Positions 19,972-29,626 are shown, counted from the stretch's first letter. The stretch is DNA of 45,701 bases from Bacteroidota bacterium (GCA_021801605.1 JAJYXU010000084.1:1-45701), one strand, 5' to 3'. Numbers and translations are program-made. Notes: generated by a model not told the origin, from the letters alone.

Positions 19972-21038
19972 TTTTCTTCCGCATTAATACTAAATACTGA
20001 AAGGAACGATTCTTTTTTTAGACCTTTCTTTAAACGGCTAACATTTACAATATATACGATGATAAGTGTTGAAAGCACAAAAAGTAGATACGAAATAAAG
20101 TGTGTAAGCAGCGCGTAAGCAGCACTTACTTCGTAACCGAACTTAAAAAGTTGAGTAAGTACAAAAATCGAAATTAAATGATAAGGACCGGTTCCGCCGG
20201 GTGTTGGTATCATTGCGCTAAATGAACTGATGGTCATTACAATCCACGCCATTGTAAAAGTAACTCTGCCAGTAGATTCCATTCCAAAAATATAAAAGCC
20301 CACATAAGAATTTAACGCATAGAGAAGAAGAATAACAGCGGACCAGATAACCAGCATGATAATATTTTTTGTTCCTTTGATACTTGAAAGACCGTTGATT
20401 AGAGTGTTAAATAGTCCTTCTAAACGGTTTTCAAAGTTTTGGCTAATTTTGCTTGCCAGTTTTAAAAATATTTTTTTAAATATCTCCTGATAACGAACAA
20501 GTAAAAACAAAAATACCGTTACGAAAAAAATTAAAATATATCCGATAGTGAGCGAAGTCCTCAGCCAGATGACTTCATCATATAAATTGCCCGGGTAGAT
20601 ACTGACGCTAATTAATGCGGCTAATGCAAATGTTGTAATATCAATTATTCTTTCAACTAAAATTGTTCCAATTACTGAAGTACGAGAAATATTTTCCCAT
20701 CTGCCGAAAAATAAACCTCTGTAAAGTTCTCCCAAACGGGGAATAACACAACTCACTCCATATCCAACCATTACCGCACCGAAAAGATGAAATGTGGTAA
20801 CATCTTTCTTAACGGACTTAATCATGTAACGCCACCTAAGTGCACGGGCGAGATGTGAAGCAAAAAAAACAATTACATAAAGAAAAATTGCCAATAAAGA
20901 TGATTGTGCAATCAGCGAAAGTGATTTTTGAAGATCAATACCTTTAAATGCAAAATAGAGAAACAGAATTGTAAGGATGACCGGGAAAAAATAACCTGCT
21001 ACTTTTGCCAGTTGATTATTTATTTTACCTGAGGTCAA
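19968..21038 (-). CDS. LPG-synthase/flippase-like membrane protein
   Basis: A 356-residue integral membrane protein of the lysylphosphatidylglycerol synthase membrane-region family (UPF0104, MprF flippase-like). About eight helices are seen, together with the family blocks HLARALRWRYMIK, GYGVSCVIPRLGELYRG and PTPGGTGPYHLISIFVL. Proteins of this family move lipids or lipid-linked sugars across the inner membrane. The aminoacyl-transfer domain of MprF is absent, so lipid lysinylation is not expected. The start must be the TTG at 21038, since a stop lies upstream in frame; it overlaps the lolA end by 14 bases. Confidence 0.82.
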   Translation of the reverse strand: MTSGKINNQLAKVAGYFFPVILTILFLYFAFKGIDLQKSLSLIAQSSLLAIFLYVIVFFASHLARALRWRYMIKSVKKDVTTFHLFGAVMVGYGVSCVIPRLGELYRGLFFGRWENISRTSVIGTILVERIIDITTFALAALISVSIYPGNLYDEVIWLRTSLTIGYILIFFVTVFLFLLVRYQEIFKKIFLKLASKISQNFENRLEGLFNTLINGLSSIKGTKNIIMLVIWSAVILLLYALNSYVGFYIFGMESTGRVTFTMAWIVMTISSFSAMIPTPGGTGPYHLISIFVLTQLFKFGYEVSAAYALLTHFISYLLFVLSTLIIVYIVNVSRLKKGLKKESFLSVFSINAEEK

Positions 21039-21645
21039 TAATCTTTATTCCTTTGGGAGGATAATATGTAAATCGTGAATCTGACAAGTCTTGATTTATT
21101 TTTAAATCTGTGAACTGAAAAGCATAACGCATATCGCCGCGGTCAAGAACTTCTATTTTAGAAATCATTCCATCGTTGGTAATCCAGATTTTAACATACT
21201 TGAATTCCATGTCTTGATCTTTAGGAGTAAGTTCGATGCATCCCTCTCCTTTTGGTGTCGGCTCCTCTTTTACAATTTTACTTTTACAGAGAGGCGGATA
21301 ATCAAATATAAAACGTTCAAGAGAAAACGATGTTGGGTCATCGGTAAGATTACTTATTACAACTCTGTTAAACCGTTTGTCGTTATTCCAAATTGTTTGC
21401 CCATCGGATACAATGAGCTGATTTTTTAGATCAACAATGAATTTATTTTTTCTTTTGTAGGTAAATTTACCGGAACTCTTTCCCTGGTCACGACCCTGTG
21501 CATCAAAATAATTTTGTGAAAAATTTGCCGTAAAATTGGTTATAGAGTTAAACTTGTTCCGGACTTTTTTAATATAATCGTTTGCAGACTGCGAATAAAT
21601 TATTGATGAAACTAAACAAATGAATATGAAGATTTTCGTTTTCAT
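21025..21645 (-). CDS. lolA: outer-membrane lipoprotein carrier LolA
   Basis: A 206-residue periplasmic chaperone that carries lipoproteins from the LolCDE complex to the outer membrane. It has a signal peptide (MKTKIFIFICLVSSIIYS), then the LolA body: ITNFTANFSQNYFDAQG, GKFTYKRKNKFIVD, LIVSDGQTIWNND and the strand-rich C-terminal half ending in FTYYPPKGIKIID. Several putative lipoproteins in this window are likely clients. It starts one base past the ftsK stop. Confidence 0.9.
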   Translation of the reverse strand: MKTKIFIFICLVSSIIYSQSANDYIKKVRNKFNSITNFTANFSQNYFDAQGRDQGKSSGKFTYKRKNKFIVDLKNQLIVSDGQTIWNNDKRFNRVVISNLTDDPTSFSLERFIFDYPPLCKSKIVKEEPTPKGEGCIELTPKDQDMEFKYVKIWITNDGMISKIEVLDRGDMRYAFQFTDLKINQDLSDSRFTYYPPKGIKIIDLR

Positions 21646-21646
21646 T

Positions 21647-24109
21647 TTATAATGATCTCAAAATAGTTTCGAGTTGTTCTTCACTATCAACAATAACCTC
21701 ACGCGCTTTACTTCCTTCCGACGGACCTACAATTCCAGCTTGTTCAAGTTGATCAACAATTCTTGCGGCACGTGAATAACCAAGCTTTAATCTTCTTTGC
21801 AGTAAAGAAACAGAACCTTGCTGGTGGCGAACAATAACACGAGCTGCCTCTTCAAACATCGGATCGAGATCGCTCATAAAATCGCCTTGAGCTTCTTTCC
21901 GCTTATCATAAAGAGAAGGAAGAAAATATCTCTTTGAAAAACCTTTCTGAACGTAAATGAAATTTGTAATCTTTTCAACTTCTTCGGTAGAGATAAATGC
22001 ATTTTGAATACGGATCGGTTTCGGCATTCCGCCCGGAAGGAATAGCATATCACCCATTCCAAGTAATTGCTCTGCACCATTCATATCAAGAATAGTTCTG
22101 GAATCAATTTTGGTTGCAACCTGATAAGCCATGCGCGCACTGAAATTCGCTTTTATAACGCCCGTGATAACGTTTACCGACGGTCTTTGTGTTGCAAGTA
22201 TTAAATGAATTCCAACAGCACGTGCAAGCTGAGCAAGACGCGCAATCGGTTCTTCAACTTCTTTACCGGACGTAATCATCAGATCTGCCAACTCATCAAT
22301 CACCACTACAATATAGGGCATCTTATGGTGCTTCATCTCGTCCGTATCTTTTGGCCGGGATTTCGGATTCATGACTTTTTTATTGTAATCAATAATATTT
22401 CGCACGCCAACCTTTGCCAATTTATCATAACGCTTTTCCATCTCGTACTCAACAGCTTTCAGAGAAAGGAGCGCGTTGGACGGATTAGTAATTATTTCTT
22501 CTTCTAAATCCGGCGAGACAGCAAGAAAATGTTTGCTTAGTTTTTTATAGAAAGATAATTCAATCTTCTTCGGATCAATAATTACAAACTTTACATCTGA
22601 TGGATGTTTTGCATAGATCAAACTGTTCAAGATCATATTGATGCCGACACTTTTACCTGAACCGGTTGACCCGGCAATAAGCATATGCGGCATCTTTGCC
22701 AAATCGGTAATATAAACTTCGCCGGAGATTGTTTTACCAAGGGCTAACGGAAGCTCATCTTTCGACTCAGATAATTTTTTTAGAACAGAGCTTGCCCTTA
22801 CAATTGAAGCATGCGCATTAGGAATTTCAACACCTATTGCGCTCTTGCCGGGAATTGGCGCAATGATTCGAATTCCACGCGCGGCAAGGGCTAATGCAAT
22901 ATCATGTTCAAGACTAACGATACGGCTAATTTTTACACCCGGAGCCGGAACAATTTCATAAAGCGTTACTACCGGACCAGGTGTGACGGTAATATCATCA
23001 ATCTGAATATCGAAGAGAGCCAGTTTATCTTTTAACAGCGCCGCATTTCGCTTTAATTCACTTTCATTAACTCTAATCTCTTCATCATCAGGCGGAGTAA
23101 GCAAACTAATTGAAGGCGGATTGTAATCAATTTTTTCCTCCCATTGATCAGGCATAGTTGCCTCTGCCGCTTTATCAACCGCATGAATTATTTCATCATA
23201 CTCTTTGGCTTCCCCTTTTTTCGTTTTCAATTCGGCGGATTTTTCAATAACAGGTGCTATATTTCTTTCTGCTTGATCTTTTTTAACAATCGTTATTTTT
23301 GTTTTCGGTTCGATTACTTCTTCTTCATCCTCTTCTTCTTTGGCTTTGAATAAAGATTTTAATTTGCTGTCGCCGCGAAGGTTTTTAATCTTATCAAGAT
23401 TGTCTTCAACTTTTCCATCTAGCGGGGTTACAATTTTAATTTCTTCTTTCTCTTTATCACGGAATAAATTTTTAATGGACTCAATTACCGAGCTGAATTT
23501 GAAATCGAACGCAATTATTAGCGTAACAAGAATTGAAGCGCTTAAAAAGATTATGCTGCCAAGCCCGCCAAGTAATTTGCTGATTATAGTTCCGAAGAAA
23601 AATCCAATCTTTCCGGAAAGTTCATAATAATCTATGAACAGAGATATTTCCGGTGTGTATTGAAGCATTCCGAAAAAAGTTGACAGTAAAATTCCCATAA
23701 CAAGAAGAAAATTAGAGAAGTAGAGTGCTAGTTTATAATTCCTCTCTTTACTTAAAACCGTATAGCCCCATAAAAACATAATTGTAGGAAAAATTATAGA
23801 GAAATAACCGATTGTTGAATGGATAAAAAAGTAAGAAACATAGGCACCAAAAATTCCAAGCCAGTTATGTGTTGTTGCCGCTTTGTTCATCAGCTCTGGA
23901 TTACCGTTAAAAACTCCAAACAATCCTAAAAAATTGTACGGAAAATAGGATTCGTCATCGCGCGAGTAAGAAAGTATGCTAAGAAAAATTAGGAGAGCTA
24001 TAACAACTAGAAAAATGGCAAGCAGTTTTTTTTTCTTTTCCGGAGAAACGACAAAAAAATTTTCTCCCGCAGAAGAAGAACTTTCCTTTGATTTAATTTT
24101 CTTCGGCAT
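21647..24109 (-). CDS. ftsK: DNA translocase FtsK
   Basis: An 820-residue septal DNA pump. The N-terminal part has about five membrane helices (first at about 28-47, last at about 182-202), then a charged linker (205-320), and the motor domain with Walker A GSTGSGKS at 479-486 and Walker B IVVVIDELADLM. The C-terminal gamma winged-helix domain (SVSLLQRRLKLGYSRAARIVDQLEQ) binds polar DNA guide sequences and activates XerD. Length is on the short side, as in SpoIIIE/Bacteroidota forms. It lies 2 bases after comB. Confidence 0.95.
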   Translation of the reverse strand: MPKKIKSKESSSSAGENFFVVSPEKKKKLLAIFLVVIALLIFLSILSYSRDDESYFPYNFLGLFGVFNGNPELMNKAATTHNWLGIFGAYVSYFFIHSTIGYFSIIFPTIMFLWGYTVLSKERNYKLALYFSNFLLVMGILLSTFFGMLQYTPEISLFIDYYELSGKIGFFFGTIISKLLGGLGSIIFLSASILVTLIIAFDFKFSSVIESIKNLFRDKEKEEIKIVTPLDGKVEDNLDKIKNLRGDSKLKSLFKAKEEEDEEEVIEPKTKITIVKKDQAERNIAPVIEKSAELKTKKGEAKEYDEIIHAVDKAAEATMPDQWEEKIDYNPPSISLLTPPDDEEIRVNESELKRNAALLKDKLALFDIQIDDITVTPGPVVTLYEIVPAPGVKISRIVSLEHDIALALAARGIRIIAPIPGKSAIGVEIPNAHASIVRASSVLKKLSESKDELPLALGKTISGEVYITDLAKMPHMLIAGSTGSGKSVGINMILNSLIYAKHPSDVKFVIIDPKKIELSFYKKLSKHFLAVSPDLEEEIITNPSNALLSLKAVEYEMEKRYDKLAKVGVRNIIDYNKKVMNPKSRPKDTDEMKHHKMPYIVVVIDELADLMITSGKEVEEPIARLAQLARAVGIHLILATQRPSVNVITGVIKANFSARMAYQVATKIDSRTILDMNGAEQLLGMGDMLFLPGGMPKPIRIQNAFISTEEVEKITNFIYVQKGFSKRYFLPSLYDKRKEAQGDFMSDLDPMFEEAARVIVRHQQGSVSLLQRRLKLGYSRAARIVDQLEQAGIVGPSEGSKAREVIVDSEEQLETILRSL

Positions 24110-24111
24110 TA

Positions 24112-24879
24112 TTAGGAAACTTTGGGTTCGTTTACAAGATTATTTTGTGCTGTTCCGGTCTCTAACTTCTTAATAGCACCGGAAATATAATACGGAATCA
24201 AATTGGTAGTTCCAAATTGCGCACATTCCTTTATATCAGCCCCAAAACCGTTCTCAATTAAGAGTTGTCCGTGTTCGGTTTCTTTCAACATCTTATTAAT
24301 ACTTTTACCAAAAGATTTATTTAAGACCAAACTCGCCCGTCCGGAATCGCTGATCTCAAGATCGGTGCTGACTTTATCCATTTCGCTAATGAGTCTGCCG
24401 GCACATACGGTATCTTCTAAGTTAAAATTACCGTTAGTTCCGGCACAAATTATTTCAACATCCTTATTGAGAAATAGGAGGTGATTAGCAATAGTTGGAA
24501 GATTATTAAAACTACATATGAAAAGGTTTTCGGAAAATTTTGCTTTAACAATTGCTTTCGACCCGTTAGTAGTATAAAGAATAATTGATTTTCCGGAAAC
24601 AACATCCGGTGTATATTCCAACGGTGAGTTGCCAAGATTAAAACCTTCAACTTTTTTTGTATTCCGTTCGCCGCTTAGAATCGTTTGTCCACCGAAAGCA
24701 TTACCGGAAACTTTCATAGCAAAATCAACTGTGCTTACCGGAATAACTTCTCGTGCACCGTTGGTAAGTGCGGTAACTATAACTGTTGAAGCGCGGAGAA
24801 TATCTATAACAACAGAAGTTTTTCCGCTGAAATAAAGATCGTCAAAATGCAGATTTGAATAATGGACGTTAATTTTCAT
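24112..24879 (-). CDS. comB: 2-phosphosulfolactate phosphatase family
   Basis: A 255-residue protein of the ComB family, a Mg-dependent phosphatase converting 2-phosphosulfolactate to sulfolactate, the second step of coenzyme M biosynthesis in methanogens. Family blocks include VVIDILRASTVIVTALTNGA, LSGERNTKKVEGFNLGNSP, ILYTTNGSKAI and ICAGTNGNFNLEDTVCAG. Many non-methanogenic bacteria carry it without the rest of the pathway, and no comA or comC is in this window, so the physiological substrate is unclear. It follows gcvT after 23 bases. Confidence 0.87.
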   Translation of the reverse strand: MKINVHYSNLHFDDLYFSGKTSVVIDILRASTVIVTALTNGAREVIPVSTVDFAMKVSGNAFGGQTILSGERNTKKVEGFNLGNSPLEYTPDVVSGKSIILYTTNGSKAIVKAKFSENLFICSFNNLPTIANHLLFLNKDVEIICAGTNGNFNLEDTVCAGRLISEMDKVSTDLEISDSGRASLVLNKSFGKSINKMLKETEHGQLLIENGFGADIKECAQFGTTNLIPYYISGAIKKLETGTAQNNLVNEPKVS

Positions 24880-24902
24880 TTTGAGAATAAAACCCTTATG
24901 GA

Positions 24903-25985
24903 TTAGTTTTTCACAAATGGAAGTTTAGTAATCACAGCCGGAATTTCTTTGCCGCGGATTACAAAATTTATTTTATTTCCTTCTTTACAATATTGAGAGT
25001 CAACATACCCGAGAGCAATTGCTCTGTCAAGAATTGGACTTACTGTTCCGCTCGTAATATGTCCGACAATTTTCCCATCAACAGATAAATCATATCCGTG
25101 GCGCGGAAATGCTTTCTCGCCTGAAACCATCGGGATTAATTTTCTTTTCAATCCATCCTCTTTTGCTTTCAGCAGAACATCCTTTGCAATGAATTCAGCT
25201 TTTTTCAATTTTGTAATCCAGCCAAGTCCCGCTTCAAGTGTGTTTGTAGTCTGATCAATATCATTTCCGTATAAACAGAAACCCATTTCCAGACGTAAAG
25301 AATCGCGTGCACCGAGACCTACAGGCTGAATATCAAAATCTTTTCCTGCTTCAAACAAAGCATTCCAAACTTTTATTGCTTCAGCTTCACCGCCTTTGAA
25401 ATATAATTCATAACCGAGTTCGCCGGTATATCCGGTACGCGAAACAATCATATCAATACCGGCAACTTTTGCAAAAAAGAAATAATAGTATTCCAGATCT
25501 AACTGCTTATCGCAAATTTTTTCCACTACATTTTTCGAATTGGGACCTTGAACTGCAAGCAGCGAGTAATCATCACTTTCGTCAATGATATCAACGCCAA
25601 ATTGGTTGTTCTCTTTCATCCAGGCAAAGTCTTTATTTTTGTTTGATGCATTAACTACAAGCATAAATTCTTTTTCGTTAATACGGTAAACGAGAAGATC
25701 ATCTACTATTCCGCCATCGGGATAACACATTGCAGAGTATTGAACTCTTCCGTTTGTTAGAACTGCAGCATCATTAACGGTAATATGTTGAACGAAATCC
25801 AATGCGCGGTCTCCGCGAATAAATATTTCTCCCATGTGCGAAACATCAAACACACCGACCGATGTGCGGACAACTTTGTGTTCCGCAATAATTGATGAGT
25901 ACTGAACAGGCATCTGGTATCCGGCAAAGTCAACTATCTTAGCACCAAGTTTTTCATGAATAGAATAAAATTTTGTTTTTTTCAT
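24903..25985 (-). CDS. gcvT: aminomethyltransferase (glycine cleavage T protein)
   Basis: A 360-residue glycine cleavage T protein that takes the aminomethyl group from the H-protein and transfers the methylene to tetrahydrofolate, releasing ammonia. Characteristic segments are VFDVSHMGEIFIRG, YSAMCYPDGGIVDDLLVYR, SRTGYTGELGYELY and GARDSLRLEMGFCLYGNDID. The ATG at 25985, 2 bases after the stop of the upstream aldolase gene, gives the usual family length; a longer reading from a TTG is less likely. The H and P proteins are not in the window, and no glycine riboswitch is seen. Confidence 0.95.
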   Translation of the reverse strand: MKKTKFYSIHEKLGAKIVDFAGYQMPVQYSSIIAEHKVVRTSVGVFDVSHMGEIFIRGDRALDFVQHITVNDAAVLTNGRVQYSAMCYPDGGIVDDLLVYRINEKEFMLVVNASNKNKDFAWMKENNQFGVDIIDESDDYSLLAVQGPNSKNVVEKICDKQLDLEYYYFFFAKVAGIDMIVSRTGYTGELGYELYFKGGEAEAIKVWNALFEAGKDFDIQPVGLGARDSLRLEMGFCLYGNDIDQTTNTLEAGLGWITKLKKAEFIAKDVLLKAKEDGLKRKLIPMVSGEKAFPRHGYDLSVDGKIVGHITSGTVSPILDRAIALGYVDSQYCKEGNKINFVIRGKEIPAVITKLPFVKN

Positions 25986-25987
25986 AA

Positions 25988-26635
25988 TTATTTTTGGTTT
26001 GATTTTTTCCAATCGCTCAAGAATTTTTCTAATCCTAGATCAGTAAGAGGATGTTTGAATAATTTTTCAATAACATCAAACGGCATTGTTGCAACATGAG
26101 CACCCATTAAAGCTGCGTCAACAAGATGAAGCGGGTGGCGAACGCTTGCAACAAGCACTTGCGTTTTGAAATTGTAGTTTTCATATATCTGAATAATCTG
26201 TTGAACCAAAGCCATGCCGTCGTGACTAATATCATCAAGCCTGCCAACGAAAGGGCTTATATAAGTTGCCCCCGCTTTAGCAGCAAGCAATGCTTGAGAT
26301 GGCGAGAAACATAATGTAACATTAGTATTAATTCCTTCATCGCTCAACGACTTTACGGCTTTAATTCCTTCTTTAATGAGAGGAACTTTAACAACAATGT
26401 TTTTATGAATCTTAGCAAGTTCGTGTGCTTCTTTCATAATTCCATCGTAATCAGTCGAAACAACTTCTGCGCTGATTGGTCCATCAACAATTTTAATTAT
26501 CTCATCCAGCAGCTCGCGGAAGTTTTTTCCTTCTTTAGCAACAAGTGATGGATTGGTGGTAACGCCGTCAAGTAAACCATAAGAAGCGGCTTCTTTAATT
26601 TCTTCTATGTTTGCTGTGTCAATAAAAAATTTCAT
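25988..26635 (-). CDS. small transaldolase / fructose-6-phosphate aldolase
   Basis: A 215-residue cytosolic enzyme of the short transaldolase (TalC/FSA/MipB) family, which forms a Schiff base with its sugar substrate. Typical segments are [27 protein letters not shown], the catalytic lysine in [39 protein letters not shown] and VLVASVRHP. The short family includes both true transaldolases and FSA-type aldolases, which differ at single active-site positions, so the exact reaction is left open. It stands 92 bases downstream of rng, behind a probable terminator. Confidence 0.88.
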   Translation of the reverse strand: MKFFIDTANIEEIKEAASYGLLDGVTTNPSLVAKEGKNFRELLDEIIKIVDGPISAEVVSTDYDGIMKEAHELAKIHKNIVVKVPLIKEGIKAVKSLSDEGINTNVTLCFSPSQALLAAKAGATYISPFVGRLDDISHDGMALVQQIIQIYENYNFKTQVLVASVRHPLHLVDAALMGAHVATMPFDVIEKLFKHPLTDLGLEKFLSDWKKSNQK

Positions 26636-26683
26636 ATGAGTGCCTTCACTATCTTGAATAGAGATTTTCTCAATGGAAAAATA

Positions 26684-26729
26684 GTAAAAAATGAAAACAT
26701 ATTAATACAACTGATAGGTAATATGTTTT
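26684..26729 (-). terminator. probable terminator after rng
   Basis: A perfect 11-base inverted repeat, TAATATGTTTT and its complement at 26694-26704 and 26719-26729, with a 14-base loop, directly overlaps the rng stop codon. On the minus strand it is followed by CATTTTTTAC. The stem is AT-rich, so termination strength is uncertain. Confidence 0.5.
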
Positions 26730-28326
26730 ACACAAAGTCACCTGTTATATCATCGCCGGTTTTAGTCGAGATGAAATAAAAATGTTGCGGGCTAATTTTT
26801 TCATCTTCAATCAGTTTTAGACGGACAAAATATCTTAACTGAATTTTGTGCAGCGGAGAAATAAATCCTTCTTTTAATTTCTCGCCGAGTGAAGGATGTA
26901 CTTTCAGCGTTAGCGATGTTCCTTTACCTTCCGCTTTGAACCGCTTAAGCCAGTGGTCAATTTCATGCATCAAGTTTGATTTCTTGGTAAGATATCCGGT
27001 TCCCAAACAATATGGGCAAGCTTCATTCATCGATTGCAAAATGTTTTCACGAATGCGCTCGCGTGTTATCTGCATCAAACCAAATTCGGTCATTGGAAGC
27101 AGAGCAATCTTGGCGCGGTCTTTCTTAAATTCTTTTTTCAATTCATCGTAAATTTTCTTGCGGTTCTTTTCATCTTCAAGATCAATAAAATCAACTACTA
27201 TTAATCCGCCTATATCGCGAAGGCGCAGCTGCCGAACAATTTCGCGCGAAGCTTCAAGATCGGTTTTGAGCGAATTCAACTCTTGTTCTTTCTTTGCTGC
27301 GTAGCGACCGCTGTTAACATCAATTACAACCATTGCTTCGGTATGTTCAATAACAATATGCCCGCCGCTTGGAAGAGGAACTTTTCTTCCCATCAATCCT
27401 TTTATCTGCTCGTCAATCTTAAATGCTTCAAAAATTGATTGATCTTCTTTGAATAGCTCTATCCGGTCAATTAAAGCCGGTTGTATGAATTGAACGTAAT
27501 TGCGAATCTCTTTGAAAAGTTTTTTTGAATCTACAAATACTTTTGAAACGTCAGGTGTAAATAGGTCTCGTATAACACTTATAGTTGTGCTCAAATCTTT
27601 GTAAAGAAGAAAAGGCGGTTCCTGCTTCTTGGCATCTTCCTGCATGTCCTCCCAAATCTTCACAAGATATTTTAGATCGCCGGAAAGCGATTCTTCACTT
27701 TGATCTTTAGCGGCAGTACGAATTATCAACCCGCAATTTGAGGGAAGAATTCCGCGAGCTATACGCCGTAATCTTTTCCGTTCTCTGAAATCATAAATTT
27801 TTTTTGATACGCCGATCTTATCATCGAGTGGAAGAAGAACACAAAATCTTCCCGGAATTGAAATTGAAGAAGTACAGCGAACACCTTTATCCTTAACGGG
27901 CTCTTTGATAATCTGAATTAAAATCTCTTCCCCTTTATGGAGTTTGGTAATTTGACGATGGTCTTTCTGTTCAGGTTTTGGAGAAAGCTGCTTAGCTTCT
28001 GCCGATGTTTGAACTTGAGCCACATTCTCTTCTTTACCGTCATCATCGCTGTCATCGGAATCGTTATCTTCATCAAGCATGCTTTGCAATGCTTCCGTAC
28101 GTTCACCAATATCGGAGAAGTGAAGAAATGCATCGTGCTTCAAACCGATATCAATAAATACAGCACGAATACCGGGCATAACTCTGGCAACTTTGCCAAG
28201 ATAAACATCGCCAACCATTCTACGCTTTTCAGGATGGTCAACAAAGAAATCTACAAGATTTCCGTCTTCAGTTATCGCAACATGATTCTGCGAAGTTGAA
28301 GAATTAATAATTATTTCTTTATTCAT
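26728..28326 (-). CDS. rng: ribonuclease E/G family endoribonuclease
   Basis: A 532-residue RNase G-like enzyme that cleaves single-stranded RNA for rRNA maturation and mRNA decay. The S1 domain lies in the first about 170 residues and is interrupted by a very acidic insertion (DEDNDSDDSDDDGKEE). The catalytic acidic residues are in VVIDVNSGRY and GGLIVVDFIDLEDEKN, and the zinc-link reads CPYCLGTG. Length is that of RNase G, with no long RNase E scaffold tail. It follows dusB after 18 bases. Confidence 0.93.
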   Translation of the reverse strand: MNKEIIINSSTSQNHVAITEDGNLVDFFVDHPEKRRMVGDVYLGKVARVMPGIRAVFIDIGLKHDAFLHFSDIGERTEALQSMLDEDNDSDDSDDDGKEENVAQVQTSAEAKQLSPKPEQKDHRQITKLHKGEEILIQIIKEPVKDKGVRCTSSISIPGRFCVLLPLDDKIGVSKKIYDFRERKRLRRIARGILPSNCGLIIRTAAKDQSEESLSGDLKYLVKIWEDMQEDAKKQEPPFLLYKDLSTTISVIRDLFTPDVSKVFVDSKKLFKEIRNYVQFIQPALIDRIELFKEDQSIFEAFKIDEQIKGLMGRKVPLPSGGHIVIEHTEAMVVIDVNSGRYAAKKEQELNSLKTDLEASREIVRQLRLRDIGGLIVVDFIDLEDEKNRKKIYDELKKEFKKDRAKIALLPMTEFGLMQITRERIRENILQSMNEACPYCLGTGYLTKKSNLMHEIDHWLKRFKAEGKGTSLTLKVHPSLGEKLKEGFISPLHKIQLRYFVRLKLIEDEKISPQHFYFISTKTGDDITGDFV

Positions 28327-28344
28327 TTTAAAACCTTTTTGTTC

Positions 28345-29412
28345 TTACCCGGTAACGTTAGCGTTTTCTTCCGCTAACCAGAAAAGAACTTTCCTTTGAA
28401 ATTTTTTATGAATTATCGCATGCTCATCAATATTTATAGGAGTATGCAAAATATTATCTGCGTGCTCGATAATAAGCGCACGTAGATCGGTCAAATTTTT
28501 TATTGAAAATACTTTGTCGAGTAAAAATTTTACTCCACTATGACTTTTGAAATACCAGATAGAATGCTTTTTTGCTTTATCGAGAGCAAGGAGTTCGCCG
28601 AATTCGTTTTCTAAATTATTTATATGCTGTAAAACGGTTTTACTTACAACAGATGAATCCGGTTCACCGGGATCAATTCCGGTTTCCATCAATGCATTAA
28701 ATCTGGAGAATATAAACGGATTTCCGAGCGCACCGCGTGCTACCATTGCGGAATCGCATCCGGTTGTGTACAGCATCTCCTTGACATCACGAGGTGAGAA
28801 CATTGATCCATTACCCACGACAGGAATAGTTACAGCTTCTTTAACTTTTTTCAACCAGGTCCAGTCAGCATTTGTATCGTATTTATCCGCACGCGTTCTT
28901 GCATGAACAAAAATCAGTGAACCGCCGTTATCTTGGACTGCTCTGGCATTATCAAAAACATTGATGTGCGATCTGTCTTTACCTAAGCGGATTTTAACCG
29001 AAATTGGAACACCGTTAGAACCATCAACCATTTTACGAACGAGTTTACCGATAGTTTTAGGATCATCGAGCAGAGAAGCACCCATATTTTTAGAACAAAC
29101 TTTTTCTACAGGGCAACCGCAGTTCAGATCAATTAAATCCGGTTTATGTTTTGAAATTTCTTTTACGGCTTCAAAAAGGATTTCCGGATCGTTACCAAGA
29201 ACTTGAACGCCAATTGGTTTTTCTGAGCGGTTAAATGAGAAATGACGGAGCGTTTCAAAATTATTTTTAATAACTCCTTCTGCGCTTACCATTTGTGTGA
29301 ACGTAATTCCTGCACCCATTTCTTTACAAATTTTACGGAAAGAAGAATCGGTTACTTCCGCCATCGGGGCTAAAAATAATTTATTGCCAATATCGAGGTT
29401 GCCGACTTTCAT
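28345..29412 (-). CDS. dusB: tRNA-dihydrouridine synthase
   Basis: A 355-residue flavoenzyme that reduces uridine to dihydrouridine in tRNA using NADPH. The TIM-barrel features are LFLAPMAEVTDSSFRKICKEMGAG, IGVQVLGNDP, the catalytic cysteine in DLNCGCPVEKVCSKNMGASLL, and VHARTRADKY followed by PVVGNGSMFSPRDVKEML, which bind FMN. The C-terminal helical domain is present. DusB-type is most likely from the general sequence and length, though the Dus subclass is not certain. Upstream is a 214 bp gap holding element B. Confidence 0.92.
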   Translation of the reverse strand: MKVGNLDIGNKLFLAPMAEVTDSSFRKICKEMGAGITFTQMVSAEGVIKNNFETLRHFSFNRSEKPIGVQVLGNDPEILFEAVKEISKHKPDLIDLNCGCPVEKVCSKNMGASLLDDPKTIGKLVRKMVDGSNGVPISVKIRLGKDRSHINVFDNARAVQDNGGSLIFVHARTRADKYDTNADWTWLKKVKEAVTIPVVGNGSMFSPRDVKEMLYTTGCDSAMVARGALGNPFIFSRFNALMETGIDPGEPDSSVVSKTVLQHINNLENEFGELLALDKAKKHSIWYFKSHSGVKFLLDKVFSIKNLTDLRALIIEHADNILHTPINIDEHAIIHKKFQRKVLFWLAEENANVTG

Positions 29413-29501
29413 TTAGAATTTCTACCAGCCATTTCCAAAAAACAATTTGCAATTATCTGCTTTACCGTATGGAACGATTTATAACCGTTCCTTAAAAATC
29501 C

Positions 29502-29612
29502 GAGGTTGTCTCATAAGTAATTATTCAAATAAAAAATCTGCGAAAATCTGTTTAATCTGTGTTTATCAGCGGTCTATTATTATTTAAAAAATTTTACTTA
29601 TGAGACAACCTC
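29502..29612. mobile_element. MITE-like element B
   Basis: A 111 bp element with perfect 19-base inverted repeats, GAGGTTGTCTCATAAGTAA at 29502-29520 and its reverse complement at 29594-29612. The interior contains AATCTGCGAAAATCTG at 29535-29550, the core shared with elements A and C. I found no target-site duplication, so it may be old or the flanks have changed. It lies 14 bases beyond the pnp stop and upstream of dusB. Transcribed, the ends would pair into a long stem. The rest of the gap (29413-29501) holds a 6 bp inverted repeat but no recognisable promoter. Confidence 0.72.
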
Positions 29613-29626
29613 TACATCAGAATAAT

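Noticed and set aside
25986-26100. Glycine riboswitch before gcvT
   Set aside because: gcvT starts 2 bases after another gene, with no leader.
29471-29491. GGAACG/CGTTCC inverted repeat upstream of dusB
   Set aside because: Only 6 bp with a 9-base loop and no U-run on the minus strand; too weak to call a terminator or operator.
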